DNA from: Pomphorhynchus laevis
Lineage: Eukaryota; Acanthocephala; Palaeacanthocephala; Echinorhynchida; Pomphorhynchidae
DNA length: 64,000 nt
Direction: 5' to 3'
NCBI GenBank assembly: GCA_012934845.2
Contig: WNNJ02001631.1
Location: forward strand, 62,001 to 126,000
Below are positions 20,931 to 30,440 of the stretch, in pieces. A program made the translations under genes and the position numbers. The stretch's first letter is position 1. The number at the start of each line of letters is the position of its first letter. The notes under the pieces are model-generated. The model did not search any database and was not told the origin of the DNA. It saw only the letters and a program-made list of their open reading frames with translations.

Positions 20931-21402
20931 CATTTGATTATCTATTGACAAATAGATAATATGATTAATGAATAATCGACAATATACGACTATCAAATCA
21001 GATAACTGAGTCTACGTATTTCATGCTATTTATAATAATACTAAAATAAATACTATTTAAAATAAAAGTCAATTTTTATGATTTTACTAGAATGCATAAG
21101 AATGTATAAGAAGCATCGTATTAGAATTTATATCAGGAGGAACTGAATTAATTCCACCTAATTTAGTACCTAAAATTAAATTAATAGTTATTATAATAAC
21201 TATTAATATATAGTTATATAAGATGTTATACAATTTATATTTATATCAACTTAAAATTTAAAAATTAAATATAAAATAAAATTGAATTTTTATGAGTTGA
21301 TTAATAAATAACATACGATGTATAAAAATAAGGATTAAAGGTTATCAGGAGGAACTTTTACGCTTTAACTTCTATGTTAAATAATTATAATGTTATAATT
21401 AT

Positions 21403-21757
21403 AATGAATGACTAAATGCATCAGTTAATTAATGACGCTGTATATTCCTAACATGTATAATGACGATGTTGTCAATGAACACTGGCTGCCGCTTATAATA
21501 GATAGAGGAAATCACGTCTGTAGATATGTCATTAGCAGAAAATCAGCATGATATTGGCGAGCGTCCTTTCACTTCACATTTCTCCCTCTGACCAACTAAG
21601 CTGGTTAAATTTAACAGATATTTTTCAATAAAATATATAAAAAAATTGGCACAATAATTTATACAATGTTGATTAGTAATTCTAATTTAAGAGCTTAAAA
21701 GAAAGCTAATTGATAAAATCACGTTACTGAATCTACTTATTTTATACGATATGTAAA
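21403..21757. repeat. Unknown 300-bp repeat X, copy 1
   Basis: Begins ATGACTAAATGCATCAGTTA and contains CACTGGCTGCCGCTTATAAT and GGCGAGCGTCCTTTCACTTC; it is followed by a changed PLE terminus (CACGTTACTGAATCTACTT). Two further copies are at 30090-30440 and 32714-33055. It is G+C-richer than the PLE tails around it. No open frame or RNA fold is recognised. Confidence 0.6.
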
Positions 21758-22260
21758 TAATAAATATAAATAATAAAAATAATAATTATATAATATTCTA
21801 TACAAATCAACTTAAAATTTAAAAATTAAATTTAAAATAAAATTGAATTTTTATGAGTTGATTAATAAATAACATACGATGTATAAAAATAAGGATTTAA
21901 GGTCATCAGGAAGAACTTCTATGTTATAACTTCTATGATAAATAATTATAAATAAATGATTATTGTTATGTTCATTAATTTCTAATATTTAACTTCATAA
22001 TGCTAAATCAATAAATTTAACATAATGCTAAATCAATAAATCAAAATTTAATAATTAGATAATAATTAATTGTAAATCCTTGTTATATGATTTTATCAAG
22101 TTAAAATAAAAATTGAAATTAATTGATACTCATCAATTTTATGTAATTTAGTTAAAATGTTCAAATAAAAAACTGAAATTTAAAATAAAATTCATTTTTT
22201 GAATCGACTAAATTCAAAGTCAATTAGGATTCGTGGTCATCAGGAGCAACTAGTATAAAC

Positions 22261-22699
22261 TATTAACTTCTTTTATTTTACTTCTGTCTGTTCGCCGTAT
22301 TTAAAAAATAGTAAAAAATCTTAAACGTTTATAGTTGAAGTCTTATAACATAACAATATCTATATTTAAATATTAATTGTATTAATTGCATAATTAATAA
22401 TAAATATTAATTAATATATTAATTTAAGTGCCTAGTTAGGTACTCCACTTTCTTTGTGCATCAGAATTAAACTAATTTTTAATATTTAAATTATTAAATT
22501 AATGTACAATCAAGCATTGCTCTAAAGAGGTAAATACACAAACAATTCGATTCTAAAAATAATTGATATTAACGAAGAGCACAGGCAATGATTTATTTAT
22601 AGACGTATTTATACACTTTTCACCGAAATGTTTGCCGTAGCAGTTACACGTTCGAATAAAAAAAATTCAGCAATAGTCAGTAACGAGATCTTAGACGTT
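22261..22699. other. No supported gene; possible 3' UTR
   Basis: A+T-rich. If the candidate gene ending at 22700 on the minus strand is real, the stretch down to the AATAAA-like string near 22580-22600 would be its 3' untranslated region. Confidence 0.3.
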
Positions 22700-22723
22700 C
22701 TAGTTTGTGATTTTGCTAGAATC
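22700..22723 (-). CDS. Candidate last exon, small membrane protein gene
   Basis: After a good acceptor (TTTTGTATATTTTAG) the minus strand reads Asp-Ser-Ser-Lys-Ile-Thr-Asn-stop. Phase 0 agrees with the exon ending at 22873; the intron would be 149 nt. It is too short to stand on its own. Confidence 0.25.
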   Translation of the reverse strand, partial: DSSKITN

Positions 22724-22872
22724 CTAAAATATACAAAATAGTACAGAGATAGTAACATCAAAAATTATTACAACAGTACGAAGTCGCAAAAAGGATCTGA
22801 CCCTTTCGTCATCAACAGCATTCTCGTTCTATGAACGAAAAATGTTCAAGCACTGTATTCTATATGATTTAC

Positions 22873-23106
22873 CTTATTAGATGCAAATGGGGTGGATGCA
22901 CAAATCCTCGGGATTTTCCAGCGATCTTTATTTGCCTTTTCAGCACTTTTTAGCTTACGTTTAATCCATTTCTTTAAAGATGGTGTGCTCATTCTCATTA
23001 ATTTGGGTTTCTCGGAAGATTCAACTAGTCCTGCACTTTTTGATCTTCCGTGTGCAATGACAATTGATCGTCGATTCTTTATACTGTTAATCATATTTCG
23101 CCACTG
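22873..23106 (-). CDS. Candidate exon, basic Ser/Lys-rich tail of a membrane protein
   Basis: 78 codons between an acceptor (GTTTATCCAG) and a strong donor (AATAAG then GTAAAT). The sequence is balanced in composition, unlike A+T-rich chance frames: WRNMINSIKNRRSIVIAHG, then SLKKWIKRKLKSAEKANKD and RWKIPRICASTPF. Upstream in the same frame lies LDWLTYAVSYLVILFIQ, a possible membrane span, so the exon may instead start further up, at or before 23157. No family is recognised. In-phase joining with the exon at 29708-29839 would give a single-pass protein of about 129 residues. Confidence 0.45.
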
Positions 23107-23240
23107 CTGGATAAACAATATTACTAGATAGCTGACGGCATATGTAAGCCAATCCAAGTTCTCCGAAAATAAAATAAAACTGTCTTCAACCTTAGAAGAA
23201 AAGCAACGCTTTTCTTTCTTGTGATTTTGCTTAACATTTT

Positions 23241-24835
23241 ATTTTACTTTTTTCACTTGATTTTACATCTAATGACTAAATTATATTCCTCTAGTAATTT
23301 ATTAATTAATTATTAATAGATTAATCAATATATAAATAATTTATAATTATTTAATTATAATTATATATTATATAATTAATAATAGTTATTTAATTAATCT
23401 ATTAATTCATTATTTTTATTATAAAAATAATGACTTCTTTACTTAAATTTTTAATTTTGAAGCAGCATCAATGACATAAATTGAATACTAATTATTTTTA
23501 CATTTTGTTAGCCTCATATCGTCAGAAAATACAAATTTTTAAAAAAACTGAAAAAATCTGTATTTCGAAAAATAAGGTACTGATTTCTTTGACGATACTA
23601 ACAGAAACTAGAAAATATAATAAATAAAAAATTCGGTTTATATTAAATTCGGTAAATCATAAAATCATAAACTTTTAACGAAATTCCCTACTGATGAGGA
23701 ATATGAGAAATTTAGAAAAATTTACACCAATAATTTGCTATTTTATGTCTATTTTACATGCTGATTTAAACACTCAAGAAATTCCATAAAAATTAACAAA
23801 AATTAATAATCAAAAAGTAATAATTATTTAAAATTAAATACAAATTATTTATATTTTATATCAGAAATATTTTATATTATTTTTTTATTAATTTAAATTA
23901 TTAATTTAAAATTAAAATAATTTAAAGATTAATCAAATTACGAGTTAGTATAAATTATAAATTATAAATCTAAGCCGATAAAAAAGTTATATCAATTAAT
24001 TAGTATTTACAAATTAAGAATTAATAATTAATATATTTTTAAAGGCCACATAAGATAACAGATTCAAAGTCTTTATTGCTAGTAAGTACTTTAATCTTTA
24101 CAACCATTACACCACTTAAAAATGTAGTGCTAAATTACGCAAGTTTGTACTATTTTTGTTATTTCACAAGAAAATTTAAAATTAAAATTTTTAAAATTTG
24201 CAAGAAAATTTTTAAATTAATTCGCTTGTGTAATTAAGCGAATGCTCGTATAGGTAATAAGGCTGTAAAACTTTAAGCTAATTTAATCATAATTTACATA
24301 AGTTTGTACTATTTGTGTTATTTACACAAGATAAATTAATTTGCTGGTGTAATAAAGCGAATGCTCGTATAGGTGAATTATGAATTATTTAACAAATTCA
24401 AATAAACTTACCTTAGGAAGCGAATTTTCATCTTTTGTATCTGTTGTCTAAACAACAAATGAAATAAAGAATAAAATAATGCAAAAATAAAATGATGTCA
24501 CAACAGATAAATGTAAAAATTTATTAAATGCAGTAAACTAGATGTAAATATATTTTCTAGGTAACAAGAAATAATAACAAGTCAAAATTTAAATTAATCT
24601 AAAAAAGTGCACAGTGAAGTTTAAATTCAATCGGGTGTAAAGTTTTCAATTTATGTAGAAAATGTTCAATCACCTGCTTATTTCAAAAAATAAAACTCAC
24701 AGACTGAATACATTAATTTTTATACATAATTACATATGTAATTCTATGCAAATATATCATGCACAGTGTTCAATTATAGTATAAATAGTTCAATTATTAG
24801 CTAGATTCAAAAACTAAGCACACGCAATCACTAGC
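23241..24835. other. No gene; A+T-rich with a local duplication
   Basis: Very A+T-rich palindromic runs lie at 23290-23420. A segment around 24136-24262 ending GCGAATGCTCGTATAGGT is repeated at 24295-24378, an imperfect direct duplication. A weak relative of the GATGCTAACAG repeat is seen near 23540-23610. Confidence 0.4.
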
Positions 24836-25650
24836 GACCTACAATGGACTATTTTATGGACTATCCTGTACGCTGATCATGTAATGGTGGCTGCGAGGAT
24901 AGAAAGAACCTGAAGCTAAATGTCCGTATGTGGAAAGATCAGCTGGAAAAATACAACCTACAACTAAATCTTAAGAAGACAGTTATTCTGAGCGCAGGAA
25001 ATTCCGCAGCAGATAACTTCCAGATTGATAGTAATAGCATTAAAACGAAAGAGGGCTTTCCATATCTGGACAGCACTGTAGCATCATACGGATCAATTGA
25101 AGTTAAGATGACTAACAGGATAAACTGTGTGTGGGAAAATGCCGCTCGATGACTGCCGTAATATGCGATAAGAAAATTCCAGATAATCTTAAATCAAAGA
25201 TATACCGCACCGTCATTCGCCCAATCGCATTGTATGGAGCAGAGTGCCGGCCTGCTACAAGTGAAACCGTACGCAAATTAGCAAAGATGGAAATGCGAAC
25301 GCTGAAGGATGGGCGGCATTACACTACTCGATCACATAAGAAATGATACCCGAAAACGATTTGGAGTTCAATCAATTGAAGAAAAATTGTAGGAAACCCT
25401 ATTACAATGGTTTGGACATGTAATCCCGCAAGCACAACCACCGTCATAAGAAGTGGGATGGACCTAGTTGTATCAGGTAAACGACTGCGTGGGCGTCCCA
25501 AGCAGAGATAGCTGGACACAATAAGAAAGGACATGATGGTAGTTCGTGTAACGGAAGAATGGGAAATGAGCAGAGAAGAGTGAAGGCATTTTGGTCAAAA
25601 GGCGGACTCTGCAATGAAGCGTAACAAACGCTGAAAAAAAGAAAAACAGC
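24836..25650 (+). mobile_element. RTE-clade LINE, 5'-truncated
   Basis: Only the C-terminal third of an RTE protein is left, in several frames. The order is ILYADHVMVAA (the YADD motif has lost its second Asp), WKDQLEKYNLQLNLKKT, SKIYRTVIRPIALYGAEC, LLDHIRNDTRKRFGVQSI and LQWFGHVIPQ. It ends with a basic tail and A-rich DNA after GCGTAACAAACGCTG (25619-25633). It differs from the RTE-like element at 6.9-9.9 kb and resembles the RTE/BovB branch. It is dead, with many lesions. Confidence 0.8.
24928..25152 (+). pseudogene. RTE reverse transcriptase fragment
   Basis: 74 codons covering the segment after the YADD box: WKDQLEKYNLQLNLKKTVIL (RT domain 6), DNFQIDS and YLDSTVASYG, the last a changed form of the YLGS motif. 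It continues in another frame from about 25131. Confidence 0.7.
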
Positions 25651-26896
25651 GATTGTATACATCAACTTACATTGAACCTAGCGAGTTAGTAATACATAGA
25701 ATAATATAAGTGAAAATCGAAGATTTAGCATGTACAATTCTCCAATCTAAGATAAATTGTACAATTGCAAGATTGGTTCTAAAACTAAAGCCCAAAAACA
25801 TGACCAATCACAAAACTTTTCACAAATTTTAGCTAGCGTTGAAAAATATTTTGTATTGAATAATGTAACCTAATTACAGTTATTTACATCAAAACTAAAA
25901 ATTATTATTTTGGTTCAGTAATTTTATTCTAAAATCATTTACACAACTAGATTCTACGTAAAATTCTGGCACATTCGCACTGTAACCTCAAATTGTAAAA
26001 AAATATCTTTTAAAAGTCAATTAAAAATATGTGGGCCAGGAGTAAAGCTAGAAAATACAATTTATTGCGATACACCGTTGATAATCTGAAAATTCAAAGA
26101 CCTACTACTGGGAAGTATCCGCGCGTTTTCAATAATGTTATGAATCGCCGAAGGAAACTGGGAATCTCGTCGATTCATAAAAATACTGGATTCTAAAATT
26201 TCTTTTTAAGCTTAAGTTATTTTCATTTAAGAAATTTATTTAAGATAAAAAAATATGGTCTCAATTAATTTATTTGAATAATTTAGACACAAAACAAGAA
26301 CGCTATTTTTTAAGTCTTATAAAATATTACTTTAAAATTTTTACTTTAAGCACGACATTTTTATTGAATAAATTAAAATACATTTTGATGCATTTTCGTT
26401 TTAAAAATGGTATGGTAACTACTTGAAATACATGCAAGTAGCTTCAAGAATTGTCAAAAGATTCCAGGGTATTGCCGTTACAGTTGCTGCTACAGTTTAA
26501 TAATGTATAGCTTCATCTTCATACCTTGTTAAGAAATATGACTTACACGGATGTGAACGCTTTAAGATCTACCTGTCTAATAGTTATATAAGGTATCTAA
26601 AATTACAATCAAAGAATGTGCGGTCACAATGTGAGCCGCACATTGCTCCGCACGATTTGAATTGTCGATAAGAATTTACATAATGCTAGATAGGAAAATG
26701 TCTTGCACATCTTACTTGATGTATCCATTTGCTGACAAAAAATACAATTGAGTCGAGAAACATGTTAGGAATTTGATAGGAATGTAAGATTATCGTAAAC
26801 TACTATTTTAATATGGTAATAATCAAGGTTAATAGTTAATAAGTTAAAAGACAGCTGCATACACAAATAATTAATATGTATTAAGATCATTATATA
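25651..26896. other. No supported gene
   Basis: A+T-rich. The only distinct structure is the hairpin at 26615-26644 (separate entry). No exon with splice sites was found. Confidence 0.4.
26615..26644. repeat. Near-perfect 14-bp-arm palindrome
   Basis: AATGTGCGGTCACA and TGTGAGCCGCACATT form a hairpin with one unpaired base in the stem and a 1-nt loop. It stands out as a G+C-rich palindrome in A+T-rich DNA. Nothing identifies its role. Confidence 0.6.
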
Positions 26897-27404
26897 TAAT
26901 ATGTCATATTATGTATAATATGATTATATGTAAATTATATTAAATAATTAATATTTTACATGATTATAAATAATCATATTAAAATCATAATATATAATAT
27001 GATTAATATATAATGATATATTATAATCATATTAATCATATGATTATATGGCCGAATGGTGAAGGTATGGGCCACGATATGGCCCATGGCCGAATGGTGG
27101 AGGCGTGTGCATTGCAAACTCTATGTACGGGGTTCAAACCTCGTGCATGAACTCTCTCTTGACTTTTCTGTAAGCACACGTCAAAGCCACAAGGTCGCGT
27201 TGTCGAAAGACGTAGGGGCACCCGATGATGAAGCGAGTTCACTCTTCATTTTATGTGATAATAATATGTCATATTATATTTATATATAATATGATTATAT
27301 ATAAATTATATTAAATAATTAATATTTAATATGATTAAAAAAAGCACATTAAAATCATATTATATAATATGATTAATATATATAATGATATATTATAATC
27401 ATAT
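26897..27404. repeat. 140-bp direct repeats flanking a SINE
   Basis: 26897-27033 and 27259-27404 are direct copies (both start ATAATATGTCATATTAT and share GATTAATATATAATGATATA). They enclose the tRNA-like SINE. Either a unit of about 362 bp was duplicated in tandem or the insertion produced an unusually long target duplication. Confidence 0.6.
27049..27250 (+). mobile_element. tRNA-derived SINE
   Basis: Box A, TGGCCGAATGG (27087-27097), and box B, GGTTCAAACC (27131-27140), are spaced as in a Ser/Leu-type tRNA promoter. The T-arm ACGGG/CTCGT pairs, but no clean 7-nt anticodon loop forms, so this is not a functional tRNA. A tRNA-unrelated body follows, with GTCGAAAGACGTAGGGG and CCCGATGATGAAG. 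Box A occurs a second time at 27049-27059. RNA polymerase III would transcribe such an element. Confidence 0.7.
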
Positions 27405-27529
27405 TATAATAATATATAATATTATTATAATTTATTTTATATGATTATAATGTCATATTATATATAATTATATATGAATATATATAAATTATATAAAATA
27501 ATAAATATATAAGTAAAACCTAATTATAA

Positions 27530-27640
27530 ATGGCATCAATGGCCGGTATGCAAAGATACGGGATTCGGCACGCTCTCTAAGCAATCATTTGCCGATGATC
27601 TTTCAGTCATCAACACTTTACATGTGTAGAAGTTAAATAT
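27530..27640. other. Possible further SINE scrap
   Basis: A short G+C-richer stretch (GCATCAATGGCCGGTATGC ... TTTGCCGATGATCTTTC) close to the tRNA-derived SINE. It has a GATGATC string but no box A/B pair. Low certainty. Confidence 0.25.
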
Positions 27641-27697
27641 ATCTAAGATATATCTATCGAATATATAATATATTCGATAGATATACTTAGATATATC
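27641..27697. repeat. Palindrome at the 5' end of a PLE copy
   Basis: ATATCTAAGATATATCTATC and its inverted copy fold around TATAATAT. The right arm merges into the first bases of the PLE copy (CGAATATATCTAAGATA), so the palindrome looks like an inverted duplication of the element's truncated 5' end. Confidence 0.6.
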
Positions 27698-27755
27698 GAA
27701 TATATCTAAGATAAAAATTTGGAAATATTATATATTTGATAAAATTAAAAATAAA

Positions 27756-28265
27756 ATGAAAATAACAAACAATTATAAAAGGAAAGATAAAATTAATAAA
27801 GATATTTATAAAGAACTTACTAAATTAAAGGATAACTATATAATAACAACTATTGATAAAGCTAGTAATAACTTTGTCTTCATATGCAAAAAGCTTTATT
27901 ATTATATACTAATGAAAGAGGTTAATTCTAATGATTTATATGTAAATCCAACATATGAACGTAGTGAGTTGAGTTTAGAAACAATTATTACAAGTCACTG
28001 TTCTATAATGGATAAAAAGGGTATAAAGGTTGAATTAGATAATAAAACTATACCTATATTATATTGGAATACAAAATTACATAAAAATCCAATAAAACGT
28101 AGGTTCATATGTAGTGCTTTTAAATGTACATTAAAACCACTTTCTGTCTACATGAATAAAATACTTAAAGTAATTAAAGCACACTTTAAAAAATATTGCA
28201 AGGTAATCGAAATTAATACCGGTATAAACACTATTTCAGTATTAATTCTACAAAAGAACTTTTAG
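27756..28265 (+). pseudogene. PLE reverse transcriptase, N-terminal part
   Basis: 169 codons: KITNNYKRKDKINKD, NYIITTIDKASNNFVFICKK, HCSIMDKKGIKVELD, TIPILYWNTKLHKNPIKRRF and LKPLSVYMNKILKVIKAHF. The DKASNNFVF and PKLHK-type blocks are diagnostic of PLE RT motifs upstream of the palm. Confidence 0.85.
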
Positions 28266-28332
28266 AACAGACAAAAGGAATAAATTTTAAAAATATAAAT
28301 ACGATTTTAGTACGCTTTATACAAATCTAGAT

Positions 28333-29133
28333 TTGGTAGATATTAAAGAAGCGTTATTAAAATTAATTAACCTTATATTCGGAAAAAGATATACATATAT
28401 ATGTTATAATAATTATAACGCCTATCTAACAAAAATTAAACCATCAAATAAATATAAATATATGGATAAAATTGAATTAATAGAATCCTTAAATATTTTG
28501 ATAAATCAAAATTATTTAAAAGTAGGGACATCTATATTTAGACAAGTAAAAGGTGTTCCAATGGGTGGTAATAGTAGCCCAATTATAGCTGACTTGTTTT
28601 TAAGCTCTATAGAATATGAATTTGTTCATAACCGTGTAAAAACTAAATCTAAACAATGTAAATATATGAAATATATGTTTCGATACATTGATGATATATG
28701 TGTATTTAATTCTAATAATTTTTATTCAATTAGTGAGCACATTTATCCAGAAAGCCTTATTCTTAACAAAACCAATATTAATGATAAAGAAGGTGTATAT
28801 CTAGATATAAACATTAAATTAACATTAACTAAAACTACTATTAATTTATATGGTAAAGATGACATATTTAAATTTACAAGAAACATATTTTTGCATGAGC
28901 ATTCATGCATACCATATGATATAAAATATAATACATTAAATAATGAAATTTTAAGAATTGCAACAATATGTAATGATATTGGCTTTCTTCAAAATCATTT
29001 AAATAATTTAATAGATACATATTTTAAACTAGGTTACTATAAAAATAACATCAAGCAGAAAATAGTAAAATATATAAATCAACACAATAATATAAAGAAT
29101 AAATTTAAACTCTTAAGTGGCAAATTTTTATAA
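28333..29133 (+). pseudogene. PLE reverse transcriptase, palm to natural C-terminus
   Basis: 266 codons with FRQVKGVPMGGNSSPIIADL, FRYIDDICVFN (second catalytic motif intact), YPESLILNKTNINDKEGVYL, FLHEHSCIPY and the C-terminal helix region GYYKNNIKQKIVKYINQH, ending at KFKLLSGKFL. The stop is followed at once by the 3' untranslated region, with no GIY-YIG. This is the longest intact C-terminal frame of the family here. Confidence 0.9.
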
Positions 29134-29186
29134 ATGGATAATAAATAATATACTTTGCATTAGAATAAGATACCAGATAGTTATTT

Positions 29187-29285
29187 CCGAGGAAATACAT
29201 CATTAGCATGTATTTGGCCCCGCTGCTATGTTGGGTAGAGGAGTTAGGGGCCGAAACCTGATAGCATCGCGGTTCCTCCTGATGA
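29187..29285 (+). other. PLE RNA module, plus-strand copy
   Basis: Same order of parts as the reference copy: GAGGAA, the AAATACAT hairpin, GGCCCC, GCTGCTATG, GGGGCC, CATCGCGG, TTCCTCCTGATGA. The GGCCCC/GGGGCC helix and the outer stem are intact. The other helix has one mismatch and one G-U pair (CATCGCGG in place of CATAGCAG). It starts about 50 nt after the RT stop codon. Confidence 0.65.
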
Positions 29286-29707
29286 CTTCTTATTCTTATT
29301 CTGATACAACGTCTCTTATTTATTAGTCAATTCATAAAAATGACGTTTATTTTAAATTTTATTTTTTATTTTTATTTTTATTTTTTAACTTGATTTAAAT
29401 TATAGAAAATCTAAAAACAATTATTAATTTTATTATTTAATTATTAAATTTTGATTTAGCATTATTATGTTTTGTTTATTTTATAATTATATAACAATAC
29501 GTAGACTCAGTTAGCTGATTTAATACTTTATAAAAAGCCCTTTTAAATGAGCATGTTAAAAAGGTGTTAATTTTATTTGACAAAGTGCTAATTAAAAAAG
29601 TGTTAATTTTTCGCAAAAGAAAATTTAAAAGTTTTAAGAACGAACTGTATGGGAAATGAAAACTATATAATTAAAAGCATATAAAATCCGCATAATATAA
29701 TGTATAC

Positions 29708-29839
29708 CTTATTTTTGAAGTATTTAGAGTAAATTAGAGAAAGAACCGGAATTGTCACCAAAAGGATGATAGCCAGCCAATCCATGAAATACATGTCAAC
29801 AATCTCAACGTTACCGGGATAAGACACTGTTTCTTGCAT
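29708..29839 (-). CDS. Candidate first exon of a small single-pass membrane protein
   Basis: 44 codons from ATG 29839 to a donor (AATAAG then GTATAC). The peptide starts MQETVSYPGNVEIVDMYF, has one clear membrane span (WLAIILLVTIPVLSLIY, residues 21-37) and ends in a Lys-rich stop-transfer (SKYFKNK). Codon use is balanced, unlike the A+T-rich flanks. Phase 0 at the donor is compatible with the exon at 22873-23106, 6.6 kb downstream on the same strand. No family is recognised. A short acidic N-terminus followed by a span and basic residues suggests an N-out or tail-anchored type. Confidence 0.45.
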
Positions 29840-30089
29840 TTTCCCAATTATAAACTAACAATATTTACAATGCACTGTTTTCAATGAGTGACATAGTTTT
29901 CTTTATGTAGCAAACTGAATATATTTGTTGATATGGAAGAATACAGTGAGTTGAGTTAGTTGAGGAATACAATATTAATGTGGCTATCAATGTATGAATT
30001 TCTGTCGTATACAAAACAGGATGTGATGCTTTCTCTTAAATTAATGTTTGAAAACAATTTTTCACTCAATAACAAAATCATGTGATTGA

Positions 30090-30440
30090 ATGACTAAATG
30101 CATCAGTGAATTAATTACGCTGTACATTCCTAACATGTAAAATGACGATGTTGTCAATGAACACTGGCTGCCGCTTATAATAGATAGAGCAAATCACGAC
30201 TGTAGATATGTCATTAGCAGAAAATCAGCATGATATTGGCGAGCGTCCTTTCACTTCACATTTCTCCATCTGACCAACTAAGCTGGTTAAATTTAACAGA
30301 TATTTTTCAATAAAATATATACAAAATTGGCACAATAATTTATACAATGTTGATTAGCAATTCTAATTTAAGAGCTTAAAAGAAAGCTAATTAATAAAAT
30401 CACGTTACTGAATCTACTTGTTTTATACGATATATAAATA
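30090..30440. repeat. Unknown 300-bp repeat X, copy 2
   Basis: Same sequence as copies 1 and 3 with a few differences (GTGAATTAATTACGCTGTAC; ATAGAGCAAATCACGACTG). It is the most diverged of the three, so it predates the duplication shared by the other two. Confidence 0.6.

Larger units (their letters stand above)
20215..22260 (-). repeat. Array of truncated PLE 3' tails
   Basis: At least six minus-oriented tails, most 5'-truncated inside or just after the structured module, lie head to tail. Module remnants are near 20390, 20551, 20829-20930, 21130, 21345, 21902 and 22230. Each is preceded (on the plus strand) by the conserved TTTTTATGAATTGACTAATA hairpin region and the element terminus AACTGAGTCTACG or a changed form of it. 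No RT is present. The copies differ by tens of percent by eye, so the array is of mixed age. One block is also present at 32.5-33.1 kb and another at 30.8-31.3 kb. Confidence 0.75.
27697..29525 (+). mobile_element. PLE copy with complete 3' region
   Basis: Plus-oriented; it starts inside the protein (near the string NIWKDYIFDK of the longer copy) and runs through the whole RT to its natural end, the structured module (29187-29285), the conserved hairpin and the terminus TACGTAGACTCAGTTAGCTG (29500-29520). It is broken, with about two breaks in the RT. Together with the 34.4-36.0 kb copy it defines most of the element. Confidence 0.9.

Noticed and set aside
27087-27165. Functional tRNA gene (box A/B, possible GCA anticodon)
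   Set aside because: No 7-nt anticodon loop with a paired 5-bp stem can be formed and the acceptor arms do not pair; a SINE head explains it better.
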